Position numbers and translations under genes: made by a program. Positions 8,883 to 19,000 of a stretch of 64,000 nt of DNA are shown one piece after another. Source of the DNA: an uncultured bacterium (GTDB lineage: Bacteria; Planctomycetota; Uabimicrobiia; Uabimicrobiales; JABWCH01). The stretch lies in the NCBI GenBank assembly GCA_938003875.1, contig CALKWO010000134.1, positions 21,137 through 85,136 on the forward strand. Direction: 5' to 3'. The notes under the pieces were generated by a model. It did not search any database. It was not told the origin of the DNA and saw only the letters and a program-made list of their open reading frames with translations. The first letter of the stretch is position 1. Each line of letters starts with the position of its first letter.

Positions 8883-9218
8883 TTTTTTTCTGGACAAAAT
8901 AAATATTGTGATGCATACTTTGCCAAAGGGCAATGGAAAGAAGCCTGGAGTAGTGAGGCCTGCTTTCTTGATGATTCGGACTTCTTGAAAAAATTTTCTC
9001 CGTCCGTGATAGAATTTTTTATCTCAGCCTGTAGTCAGGGAAAGGAGAAAGAGTCTCTTGCTGTTTTGGAAAAATCACAGGCTACACAGGCATTGGAGCC
9101 TCTTGTCGTTGCCTTAAAAATTTGCAATGGTGAGACGGTGCATGTTTCTCAGGAGATTTATGAAATTGCCACAGATATTGTAACAAAAATTAAAAAACAT
9201 CGGAGACAACAACAATAA
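8883..9218 (+). pseudogene. Truncated copy of the C-terminal end of the TPR-NTPase at 22291-24456
   Basis: The plus frame open from 8883 to the stop at 9218 has no proper start, but its protein aligns along its length with the last ~100 residues of the large NTPase ending at 24456. Shared stretches include WKEAW, IEFFISACS and LEPLVVALKICNGET, and the DNA is also clearly alike. All upstream parts of the gene (NTPase, winged helix, TPRs) are missing. This is a decayed paralogue tail, in the same orientation as the intact copy and about 15 kb away. A short open frame from a TTG at 8985 could in principle be translated, but nothing suggests it is a functional gene. Confidence 0.85.
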
Positions 9219-9403
9219 AGAATGGCAACGCATTATATCTAAATATGACCTATAAAAAGTAATAGTGTTATAAAAAAAATATATTTTTTCCTTCTCTGTG
9301 CTTATGTAGTAAAATTTTGTTGCAATGATTATTTTTTTAGCCAAAATAGAATTTATTAATGTGCTTTTTCTACTAATTAGGTGAGTAGCTAACGGTTATT
9401 CCT

Positions 9404-12400
9404 ATGACTTTAAAAAATTATTCCCATCAGAATCTGGCAGGTACGGATTTCTCTGGTGTGGATCTCTCCGAAGCCGATCTGTCCTACAGCAATTTACAGG
9501 GAGCGAATTTTGGGATTGCGCTTCTGCAAGATGCCAATCTGGCTTATGCAGATATGACGGGAGTCAATCTGGGCGAAACCAGAGCATTCTATCGAGTCGT
9601 CATCAGCCCTGATGGACAAAGGCTCGCCTCTGTATATAGAGATGACAATTTGATCCATCTCTGGGACACAGCAAGCGGGCGAGAGATCAATGTTCTGAGA
9701 GGTCATACATCCACCATCAACGACCTAGCCTTTAGTCCAAAGGGGGATTTATTAGCCTCGGCAAGCAATGATGGTTCTGTACGACTATGGGAAATGAGTA
9801 GTGGCCATGAAGTGCATGTTTTGACTCACCAAGCCCCTGTCCAATGCGTTGCGTTTAGCTCTGAGGATGGAATTCTAGCATCAGGAGGCTATGCCTGGGT
9901 TGGCGAAAAGCCCACAGTCTGGCTTTGGGATGGGAAGCGCGGAAAAAAAATTCGCCCCCCTAGAAGACATTCTCAACAAGTTTCGGCTGTGGCTTTTTCT
10001 CCTGATGGCCGACTTCTGGCATCAGGAGGCGAAGATGGATCTGTGCGTCTCTGTGAAGCAAAAAGCGGAAAAAAAGTCTGGACAAAAACAAATTTTCCTG
10101 AAGCAATTCGATCTCTGGCATTTGATTTCTATGGACAGCAGATTTGGGCACTTTCTACGAATCTGATTGTTTTGGATGTTACAACAGGAGAGATGACATT
10201 GGCTTTGCAAGGACAGCCTCAACCGACTGCACTAGCTGTACTGAATCAAGATCAAGTAGCAATTGCAGTAGAGAAAGGCGTGGTGGAGGTATGGAAATTT
10301 GGCAATCTTAAAAAGGTTCTTGGTACAAAAATACATAAAGACACCATTCATCACCTGTCTTTCCAAGCAACCTCTTCTCTTTTAGCCAGTGCAAGCGAAG
10401 ATAAAGCCATTGGCCTTCTCCATATTGAGACAGGAGAGAGCCGTTTGATCAAGCAGGAACTTCACTGCCTTAGAGCCAACATTTTTGGCATGCGTGGCAT
10501 GAGAGAAGACCAGAAAGCTTGGATGATGCGTAAGGGCGCAATCGAGATAGATCCCCAGGAATTGGCTCAGAAACAACAGAAAAGCCTTCGGGAAATCCTT
10601 AGACGCAAACGAGTCCAGGCACTAGCTAAAAAAATAAAAGAAAGTCAAAAGAGGGAGCAGGCTTCCGTTGTTTTAATTCTTGGCCCTTGCACATTTCTGC
10701 CTTCGCTAGAAACGATAGAAAGGGAAGATAATGATGAATTATTGAGATTATTGAGATTTGTGTTTCCAAGATTTTTTCAGGAGGAAGAAAGGTGGAATTT
10801 GAGAGAAACATGGCAGAGCATTAATGAATTATATGAAGAGATGTCACCCAATTTTATTTCTCGTTTCTCTCCCAAAAAAGACCGCTCCCCATTCCTGGTG
10901 GAACAATACAATGCTTTGGTTTCGCTAATCAACAAAGGCTTTTTCCGCATTGTCTTGGATCTCGATATTTTTTCTCCTCTGGAAAAAGAAATGTTCTCTT
11001 CGATGTCTGATATCCGATATACAGATACGGAAAGTATGATGGCATTTTCCATCTCGCAATCTTTTAGCAAAGAATGGCGTTACGTAGAAAAAGGGAAAAC
11101 TTGGTTTGTAAAGTTTTTTGGGGAAGAAGGGAGGCTGAGCTTCAAAAAATATGGCGAGAGATTTCCTTTTGGATTTGAGAGATTGCTAGACTCCATATTT
11201 TATGAGATGAAAGAAGATACTCTCACCCTATGGACAGGCTTCCCTCTTTCGAGAAGACCCCTTTTTTTTAGATTTCCTGAAAGAAAAGGAGTAGAAAAGT
11301 TTTACTGGGTAATGGATGAATCCATCCGTGAAGAAGAGGGAGGCCAACGCTCTGTTACCTGTCTTGACTATCCGTTAGAAAGACTTACGGATGTTTTTCA
11401 TGATCTGTATACAGAACTCTATGAAGGTAGTTTCTCGGAGGATTATAATACTACCCAACTCTATCGCATGGCCTACAGCGAAAACATAGAAGAACGCAGT
11501 CGGGCTGCCAGGGAATTAGTAAATCTCATGGTAAGCAGAAAAAGCAACTCTCAAGACTTGCTGAATTCCGTAAAAATACTAGGAAGTGATACTGTTCTTA
11601 AGGTACGCCAGTCTGCTGTTCTATCGTTCCTGGAAAATTTTTCAAAGCTTCCTTCAGAACTTTCCCAAAAAATTCCTGATTTTGCTCATGATTCTGAAGA
11701 CACTATCAGGGCGGACGTGGCAAAATGGATCATCATCCAATATGATGAAGTCGGCAAAGATTATGATTCTCTTCTCTTGGAACTTATGCAGGATAAAAGC
11801 TCTTTTGTGCGGCAGGTAATTGTTGATAATGTCAAAGAAAGGTTTGAACGCCTGCCTTCTCACATACGAACAAGACTATCTCAGCTTGTAGGCGGACAGA
11901 TCGAAGTGCAGATGATGAAAGGGGGAGGGATGCTGGTAGGGACGTTTAGCGACCTGGCTTTGAGAGTGACCAACCATGCGGAAAGCCTTATGAGCAATGT
12001 GGAGATTGACATACAGCCTTCAGCAGAATACGAAGTAGAAAACCGCAGAGTCTCTATGGCTTCTCTTGTGCCTGAGAAGCCTGAGGAAGTTACATTTCGC
12101 TTGAAAATGAAGGTGGGAAAACAAGTTGCTGTCAATTACAGCGTGAATGGTGAATTGAAGGAACCTCCTCTTTATATTAATGCTATCCAGGACAATCCTT
12201 ATGTTTACGGCAATGCCATCCAGTTGGATAGCGGTTTTTTCGGCAGAAAAGCCGAGCTGGAACAAATTATCCAGGCTGTTACCAAGCCGATCAAACAAGA
12301 TATTCTCATCGTCGGCGAGCGTCGTACGGGGAAAACCAGCCTGATATACCAATTGAAAAACCGACTCCAACGGCCTTTTATCCCTGTGTATGTGGTTTTG

Positions 12401-13255
12401 AACACAGCAGAGCCTCAAACAGAAAAAATTTTAGAACTGGTTCACCATAATATTCTAAGCTCCTTGGTCGAGCAAAATTTGCTTTCGGCAGATTGGATAG
12501 GGCATAGCTTCTCTTGTTCGTATTTTGAAGAGAACATCAGGGAAATTTTGAAAGCAGCAAAAACGAACCTCGTGGATTTGCGCCTTGTGCTTTTTCTGGA
12601 CGAAGCAGATTTTTTGTTGAAGCCAGAGGTAATGACTCCCCGCGGAAGCCAGATGGATGAACGTGTGCAAAACATTCTTCGTGCTGCCCTTCAGTCCAGC
12701 AAAGTGGGGTCGGATTTGAGAGCGGTGGTTGCAGGAACCTATTCGCTTTCCCGCTATATCTCTCAAAGTAATTCGCCTTTTTTCAACCATTTTCGCTTTG
12801 TGCCTCTAAAGCCTTTTAGCAAGGAAGAGATCCGCGATTTGATTGTAAAGCCTGCTTCTTTCTTAGGCTATACGTATTTATCAGAGGCAATTACCCGAAT
12901 TATCGAATTGAGTGGAGGGTATCCATACTATTGTCAGGCAATTTGCTATGAGGCCTTTGGCAATGCCCTCAAAGAAGGACGGCCTTTAATCAAAATAGAG
13001 GACGTGAATTTAGCCGAAGAAAAAAGAACAGAAGATATGTTCGATTCTTATCTCTCGTATTTTTGGAATAGAACAGACGAGACAGAAAAGCTCTTTCTCT
13101 GTGAACTGAGCAATGGCCATTCCACGAACGCATTTGCAAAATCGCAAATCAACCGCCTTGTGGATTGGGGAATCGTCCTGGAAAGAGAAGGAAAATACCA
13201 CCTGGCTGGTGGTTTGATAGCAAAATGGACACAAATGGCTTCTAAGAAAGGGTAG
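9404..13255 (+). CDS. Pentapeptide/WD40/HEAT-repeat STAND-type NTPase, with a possible degenerate SIR2-like segment
   Basis: A 1283-residue multidomain protein. Residues 1-60 are pentapeptide-like repeats (LAGTDFSGVDLSEADLSYSN). Residues about 60-345 are WD40 blades (SPDGQRLAS, GSVRLWE, HTSTINDLAFSPKGDLLAS). Residues about 420-690 are hard to place; the order VVLILG, YNALVSLINKGFFRIVLDLD, FVKFFGE and FYWV resembles a SIR2-like fold without its catalytic residues. HEAT-like helices (about 700-830) and a beta-rich segment follow, then NPYVYGNAI ... FFGRKAELE leading into a P-loop ATPase with Walker A GERRTGKTSL (971-980) and Walker B LVLFLDEAD (1061-1069), and a winged-helix-like end. WD40 plus STAND proteins usually act as switch-like sensors. 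The next gene starts 3 bp downstream, so the two are co-expressed. No signal peptide; cytosolic. Confidence 0.85.
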   Translation: MTLKNYSHQNLAGTDFSGVDLSEADLSYSNLQGANFGIALLQDANLAYADMTGVNLGETRAFYRVVISPDGQRLASVYRDDNLIHLWDTASGREINVLRGHTSTINDLAFSPKGDLLASASNDGSVRLWEMSSGHEVHVLTHQAPVQCVAFSSEDGILASGGYAWVGEKPTVWLWDGKRGKKIRPPRRHSQQVSAVAFSPDGRLLASGGEDGSVRLCEAKSGKKVWTKTNFPEAIRSLAFDFYGQQIWALSTNLIVLDVTTGEMTLALQGQPQPTALAVLNQDQVAIAVEKGVVEVWKFGNLKKVLGTKIHKDTIHHLSFQATSSLLASASEDKAIGLLHIETGESRLIKQELHCLRANIFGMRGMREDQKAWMMRKGAIEIDPQELAQKQQKSLREILRRKRVQALAKKIKESQKREQASVVLILGPCTFLPSLETIEREDNDELLRLLRFVFPRFFQEEERWNLRETWQSINELYEEMSPNFISRFSPKKDRSPFLVEQYNALVSLINKGFFRIVLDLDIFSPLEKEMFSSMSDIRYTDTESMMAFSISQSFSKEWRYVEKGKTWFVKFFGEEGRLSFKKYGERFPFGFERLLDSIFYEMKEDTLTLWTGFPLSRRPLFFRFPERKGVEKFYWVMDESIREEEGGQRSVTCLDYPLERLTDVFHDLYTELYEGSFSEDYNTTQLYRMAYSENIEERSRAARELVNLMVSRKSNSQDLLNSVKILGSDTVLKVRQSAVLSFLENFSKLPSELSQKIPDFAHDSEDTIRADVAKWIIIQYDEVGKDYDSLLLELMQDKSSFVRQVIVDNVKERFERLPSHIRTRLSQLVGGQIEVQMMKGGGMLVGTFSDLALRVTNHAESLMSNVEIDIQPSAEYEVENRRVSMASLVPEKPEEVTFRLKMKVGKQVAVNYSVNGELKEPPLYINAIQDNPYVYGNAIQLDSGFFGRKAELEQIIQAVTKPIKQDILIVGERRTGKTSLIYQLKNRLQRPFIPVYVVLNTAEPQTEKILELVHHNILSSLVEQNLLSADWIGHSFSCSYFEENIREILKAAKTNLVDLRLVLFLDEADFLLKPEVMTPRGSQMDERVQNILRAALQSSKVGSDLRAVVAGTYSLSRYISQSNSPFFNHFRFVPLKPFSKEEIRDLIVKPASFLGYTYLSEAITRIIELSGGYPYYCQAICYEAFGNALKEGRPLIKIEDVNLAEEKRTEDMFDSYLSYFWNRTDETEKLFLCELSNGHSTNAFAKSQINRLVDWGIVLEREGKYHLAGGLIAKWTQMASKKG

Positions 13256-13258
13256 CGT

Positions 13259-16024
13259 ATGCAAAATCTTTACACAATTTCTACGGTAGACAGTCCTGAA
13301 TACAAACAACTCATCTGCGGTCGCACAGGCGATCTTAGAGTACTACTCGATCAACATATCTCTTGTGGGCACAGCGTGGCTTTGTTTGGAGAAAGACGCA
13401 TAGGAAAAACCTCTCTGCTATATATTGTTCGGGATATAATAAGCAGAGAAATGAATGCGTATCGAGATAGGCTTATAGATAAGGAGCTTCAGCCTGCTAT
13501 TCCTGAATTCATGGAAAAAACAATCGGACGATCTACCGTATATGTAGATTGCTTAGGTCTGGAAGAAAAAAATTTAGCGTCGCTGGCATCTCGGCTTTCC
13601 AGGGAATTCGGCATAGAAGCAAACACGTTTGACGATATTTTTAGAAGCCTGAACCAGGCACAAACCAAAAGCGTTGTTTTATTAGATGAAATAGACGTTT
13701 TTCTTGGTAAAGAAGAGGGCGAACAAGTTTTCCAATCTTTACGTTCTGTGATCCAGTCTTTCCCTAATATCTCTTTTGTTCTAGCAGGGGGAGAAGGATG
13801 GTATAAACAGATAAAAGACAAAGTCTCTCCTCTTACCAACAATGTATTTTCTTTTTACCTCAAAGCAGCAGAATGGATGCCGATAGAAAAATATTTGATT
13901 CGAGGACTGTTGGCAGAATCGCTGGATAAGGATTTGGATAAAGTCACGGACACCATACGCGAATGGACTCAAGGAAAACCCTGGTATGTTCAGGCTGTAT
14001 GCTATGAGCTTGTTGAATTATGGAATAAAAAGAGCAAGCTGGAAGACAACTGGAAAGAGGCACTGCAAAAAAATGTTGAAGATTCAGTTAATAATACATT
14101 AAGAGCATTCTTTGAAACTCAAAATCTGGAAAGCGAATCGCAGAAAATTCTCAACTTGCTTGCTCATAAGCCTGGATTAAGCAAAAAACAAATCATAAAA
14201 TTTTTAGGATTATCCGGCGAAGTAGTCCACAGCCAATTAGAGGATTTGCTGCGATTGGATAAGGTACGCGAGCAGAAAAAACATTATAGAATCTCCAATT
14301 CCCTGCTAGAAAAATGGGGCAAAGAAAATAAAGAATTGCCTGCTCTAAGACCATTTTTGCAGCGAGAAAAAGGCAAGATCATAGGGGGAGCAACGGCAGC
14401 ATTGTTTTTATTGCTTTATAGAATATATATTTTTTTCTTTGTGAGCCAGGCATTTCTTCTGGAAGACTGGAATTTCTCTGTAGAAAAAGAATTGTTTTAT
14501 GAACCAAAAGATTTATACTATGAAAAAGAGACATCCTTCCGTTTGGTAAGAGAGGAGTCCCTTGCTATTGTCATTCCCCATAATCAGGTATCGGAAATTT
14601 TTTTATATAAAATCGAGCAATGCCTGGACAATAGTGTGAGCTACCAAAAAATTCGGAATACTCTATTGCTTTCTTTTAGAGACAAGAATGCCCGACCCTC
14701 TATTTTAGAAAAGTTGGCTAAAATAGAAGAGATTGCCTATATTTTACCTGCCTATAAGATAGGCTCTTCGTTGTTTTTTTTCACAGGTCGTATTCGAATC
14801 GTATTCAAAGATGCTGCCACAAAAGAAGAGAAGGAACAGCTTATTCAGCAGTATGCCATGGAAGTAGAATCCAGCTATGACTATGTATTTTTTGTTACTC
14901 TGCCAAAGAGAGACAGACCCATATTTGACATTCTCCAGAAAATTTCCAGGAATAATATTGTAGAAAGTGCCAATCTGGATTTTTCCAGGCTTCCTGAGTC
15001 CATTCCTCTTACAAACGATAGATATGTCAGACATCAATGGTACATAGATGCTTGTGGCTTTCATTATTTATTAAAAAGGCATAAAGAATTTTCCAAACAG
15101 CAGGTTTCTATAGCCCTTATAGATTACGGGAGTGCAGATACAACCCATGAAGATTTAAAAGAAGTAAATTTTGCGAAAAAGGAATATCTTATAAACACGC
15201 CGCAGCAAAGAAAGGATTATGGGAAATCTGCTACAGCAATCGCTGGCCTTGTAGGTGCCATCAAGGATAACCAAAAGGGCATTTGTGGATTAGGGCCAGA
15301 TGGTATAAAATTATACCTGTTTGACCTGGGGGAAATGCCCATTGAAAAATGTATTCAAGATGCCACAAACAAAGGGGTACAGATTATACACATTGCTGTT
15401 CCTCTCAAGGAAGGGAAGGGAAAGGAATTCTTCGATGCCTTAAGATATGCCTTAAGCAAGAATATCAGTATTATCGTTCCTGCCGAAATGTTAATAAGAA
15501 ACAAGCAAGAGAAAGAGAATTTATGGAATCTTCTTATTCGGGATGATGATTTTAAAAATATCCTTGTTGTTGGGGCAATTTCAAAAGATAAAGATATTGT
15601 AAGAGGAAGTGCTTATTCTGAGCTGGATTGGGAAAGCGACACGAAAAATGTTACAATATATGCCGGAGGCTTGAATGTATTGACATGCAGCGAGTATTTA
15701 AAAGAAAAAGAAGGAACAGAGGATTGGATTGGTGATAAAAAAAAGGGAGAGACAGAAGAAGAGTATAATAGGCAAAGATATATATATCGCTTTTTTAATG
15801 GAACGCCGCTTGCTTCCTCTATGGTAGCCGCTGCTGTAGCGTGGATGAAGGAGGCATACCCAGAGGCTACTCCAAAAGAGGTAAAAGAGATTTTAGTGAA
15901 ATCCGCAGACATCTATAATGAAACCCGTATATTGAATGCTGGCAAAAGTTTCCTGGAAGCGCAAGAAGCTCAAAATCGTGCCATACTCCATGCTCTAAAA
16001 AAAGAGGATTCCAAGACAGACTAA
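13259..16024 (+). CDS. NTPase / transmembrane / catalytically dead subtilase (S8) fusion
   Basis: A 921-residue fusion. The N-terminal half is a P-loop ATPase very like the C terminus of the preceding gene (Walker A GERRIGKTSL at 44-53, Walker B VVLLDEID at 139-146), followed by a winged-helix segment (about 295-350). One transmembrane helix lies at about 374-400. Beyond it are a propeptide-like domain (about 490-580) and an S8 subtilase fold (about 595-890). The subtilase keeps Asp622 (ALIDYG), but the His of HGT is Tyr654 (DYGKSATA), the oxyanion Asn of AAGN is missing (IIVPAEM), and the Ser of GTS is Pro850 (NGTPLASS). It should bind but not cut peptides. The convergent neighbour encodes a related, fully catalytic subtilase. 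Confidence 0.9.
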   Translation: MQNLYTISTVDSPEYKQLICGRTGDLRVLLDQHISCGHSVALFGERRIGKTSLLYIVRDIISREMNAYRDRLIDKELQPAIPEFMEKTIGRSTVYVDCLGLEEKNLASLASRLSREFGIEANTFDDIFRSLNQAQTKSVVLLDEIDVFLGKEEGEQVFQSLRSVIQSFPNISFVLAGGEGWYKQIKDKVSPLTNNVFSFYLKAAEWMPIEKYLIRGLLAESLDKDLDKVTDTIREWTQGKPWYVQAVCYELVELWNKKSKLEDNWKEALQKNVEDSVNNTLRAFFETQNLESESQKILNLLAHKPGLSKKQIIKFLGLSGEVVHSQLEDLLRLDKVREQKKHYRISNSLLEKWGKENKELPALRPFLQREKGKIIGGATAALFLLLYRIYIFFFVSQAFLLEDWNFSVEKELFYEPKDLYYEKETSFRLVREESLAIVIPHNQVSEIFLYKIEQCLDNSVSYQKIRNTLLLSFRDKNARPSILEKLAKIEEIAYILPAYKIGSSLFFFTGRIRIVFKDAATKEEKEQLIQQYAMEVESSYDYVFFVTLPKRDRPIFDILQKISRNNIVESANLDFSRLPESIPLTNDRYVRHQWYIDACGFHYLLKRHKEFSKQQVSIALIDYGSADTTHEDLKEVNFAKKEYLINTPQQRKDYGKSATAIAGLVGAIKDNQKGICGLGPDGIKLYLFDLGEMPIEKCIQDATNKGVQIIHIAVPLKEGKGKEFFDALRYALSKNISIIVPAEMLIRNKQEKENLWNLLIRDDDFKNILVVGAISKDKDIVRGSAYSELDWESDTKNVTIYAGGLNVLTCSEYLKEKEGTEDWIGDKKKGETEEEYNRQRYIYRFFNGTPLASSMVAAAVAWMKEAYPEATPKEVKEILVKSADIYNETRILNAGKSFLEAQEAQNRAILHALKKEDSKTD

Positions 16025-16038
16025 AGCCTTTGATAATT

Positions 16039-16074
16039 GGCTTTCCCTGGGGGTTTGAATCCCCAGGAAAAGCC
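16039..16074. terminator. Bidirectional terminator between convergent genes
   Basis: GGCTTTCCCTGGGGG and its near-complement ending in AAAAGCC form a strong hairpin of about 15 bp in the 72-bp gap between the convergent genes ending at 16024 and 16097. It could serve both transcripts. Confidence 0.7.
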
Positions 16075-16096
16075 TCATCTATGCAACTAACAAGGT

Positions 16097-19000
16097 TTAT
16101 CGGGGCCTGCTTTTGGCTTTTTCTTTCGCCATTTCCACGCTTTTATAGGCATTCAAGATTTTAATGCCATCGAAGAAATCTGCCGAATTGACCAGAATTT
16201 CTTTGATTTCCTTTGGTGTGGCACCAGGATACACCCGTGCAATCCAGGCAATGGCCGCAGTAACCATGGGGGCAGCAAAAGAGGTTCCATCATAAAAAGC
16301 ATAAATTTGCTTTTGGCGTTCATAGTATTTGTCTGCCTCGTCTTGTTTTTTAGGCACAACCCATGTAATTCCTTTGCGAGATTCTTTTATACTTATGCGA
16401 TCACAGGTAAGAACATCCATTGCACCAGCATAAATATCAACATTGTCTCTTTCTGTAGACCATTCGGTAGTTTTTACCCCATTTTTATTTCCGTCAATTC
16501 CTCCTACAACAATGATATCTTCCAAACCATCTTCTTTTAGGCTTAAATAATTCATTTTGCCTTCCGTACTCCTATCTCTATTTCCAGCAGCTATAACAAC
16601 GCATATATTTTTCTCTAATGCTTTTCGTAAAGCTTTTTTAATATTGCCGTATACTATTTTTCTTTTCTCATCTAAATTTTTATCGTAGAGCTGGTAGCTA
16701 ATATTGATAATTTTTACGGGTTTCGTGATTGACTCAAGAATACATTGTTCTAAAGAGTTCTCCAGAACCATAGAATAGGGTACGTCTTGGCTGGTAAAAG
16801 TTTCCAAATGTAATTTTAAGGAATATAGAGTACTATGATCTGTACCTAGCCCTAAGCCACAAATGCCTTTTTCATTACTATCTGCAAAAATAAGCCCAGC
16901 ACAGGCGGTACCATGCGATTCCTTTTCATTTGGACATGCCTCTGTAGCTTCCCAATCCTTTACTTTTGCACTGTAACAATTTTCTAAAAGTATCTTCAAA
17001 TCTTCATGTTGTGTCTCTATACCATCATCTATTATCGCAATCCCTATTTTATCCTGGGATGGGTAATCTTGTAAAAATTTTGCCTTTCCTTTCAGTAAAT
17101 CAGAGAAACCACATATATCTATATACCATTGAAATTCAATATATCTATCCATTTGTGTAGGGGCAACTACGGAAGGATAGTTTTTTGATGGTAATGCCGA
17201 GCCATGAATCGTAGCCGAAGGCATAAGACGACTAATTTTCCATATATTCTTATCAGCCGATGATAACCAGATATTTGTACCTAGCCTTTTGGTAGAAAAG
17301 TTTTCTATTCTAGGATCTAACGTGCTTTTAGGATTGAAAATAAGGATATTGTCACCCTTTTCAATATATGTTTTACTTTCACTACATGCAACAAGCCCTC
17401 CTTGTATCGCCACTACCTCTTCTCTAGGAATTGATTCTTTGGCTTTCCCTAATGATGTTAAGATTACGAGTTCTGAAATGATCTTTTCGTATATTGCTTC
17501 AATCTCTTTTTTTTCTTGATCAGAAAAAGAACCATACAGCAGCCTGTCTTGAAATTCTTTGAACTTAGGATGGCGTTGGGCCATCTTTTCTTTATCCGTA
17601 AATTCCAGATTTCGCAATAGATCGCGTACCCATTTCATATTTTTTACTCGTTCCTCAAAATAAGGAATGGTATCTCTTGCTATTGTGGATAAAATGCCTT
17701 GTTCCATGAAATCCTGGTATTTATCCCTATCCTGGAAGGCTGTCAGCATTTCTTCAGAATAAGTGCTTGTTCCGATAAGCTCTATGGCACTAAGATAGTT
17801 TGAAATAGCAGAAAGAATATGTGCATCACGGGAAGAAAGTTGAAACCTTGTATCAATACTCTGGATATCCGGGATTTTGATTCCATGAGACTCTAGCTCC
17901 AAGACCAACAAAGGCAAAAAATAATTTTGTGCTTCTTTTATTGTCTTTTCGATACGAAGTACTTGCTGTATATAGATTTTTTTATTTTTTGCCTGTTGCA
18001 GATCAGCCTGTTTAACATGGAGTTGTGCCTCTATTTCCTTTTGTATTATTTGCAAAGAATTTTGTATAGAAGTCTGTATCGCTTCTAAAGAACCTTGTAT
18101 AGCAGCTTGTATTAATTGTAACTTTTCTAAATCAGATTTATTCTCTTTCTTCTTTTCCTCTATTTCTCTATCTACTGCCTCTATTTTCTTTTTTATTTCT
18201 TTTCTTTGATTCTCTATTGTTTTTTGTATTGGGCGTATATCAAAACGGTTTACCAAAATTTGCTCTTTTATTTCTGTTTCCCAGGCTTTGAACAAATTTT
18301 CATCTGGCTTCTTTTGGGCTTCCTCTACCTTCTTTTTCCAGATTTGTAGTTGGCTTAAATTCCCTTCATCACGAGCGATTTGCAGCACCATTTTATCTTG
18401 CAAATCTTGCAGATAACGAATACGAAAGTCTCTCATGCCTAAGAGATTATCTTTATGTTTAAAGAAACGAGAATAGCTAATCCTGATAAGCTGAGGTGAA
18501 AAATTTTTGTCCACCATCACCCGTTCCTGTAGGTGTTGGGATTTTTTTTCTACTACTTCCAGGGAAGCTTTTAATGGTTCAAAAGTAGCTTCAAGTCCTT
18601 TTAAATCAGCGTCTTCATCAATGGGCTTTTCTCCATCTATCATGAGTAAAATGACACGGTCTATTCCCTCCACTTCTTCTTTTTGGTATTTACCAGATAT
18701 AAGTTGCAAAAGGGTATTCAGTCCAAAATTGTCATAAACACCACCATCTGTGATTCTCCAGACGTAGGGAGTGGAACCGATTTCTGTGTCAATGGTAGGC
18801 AAAAAACTGGGGAAACGAAGCGGATCAAAGCCTACAGGAAAGGCAGCAGAAGAAGCTACACCAAGAGCCAAAGGGAATTTTTTTCTATCATATCCCAGCG
18901 TGTCTAGGCCGATGATTCTGCTTGGGCTATGCTGTTCCACTTTGCCTGGCCGTTCCTCAAAATATCGTTGTAGACTAAGATCAAGCCAGTTGCTCTTTGT

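Noticed and set aside
8681..8926. N-terminal extension of the RNHCP gene
   Set aside because: Low-complexity AT-rich sequence rich in Phe and Leu; the conserved domain begins at the ATG at 8680.
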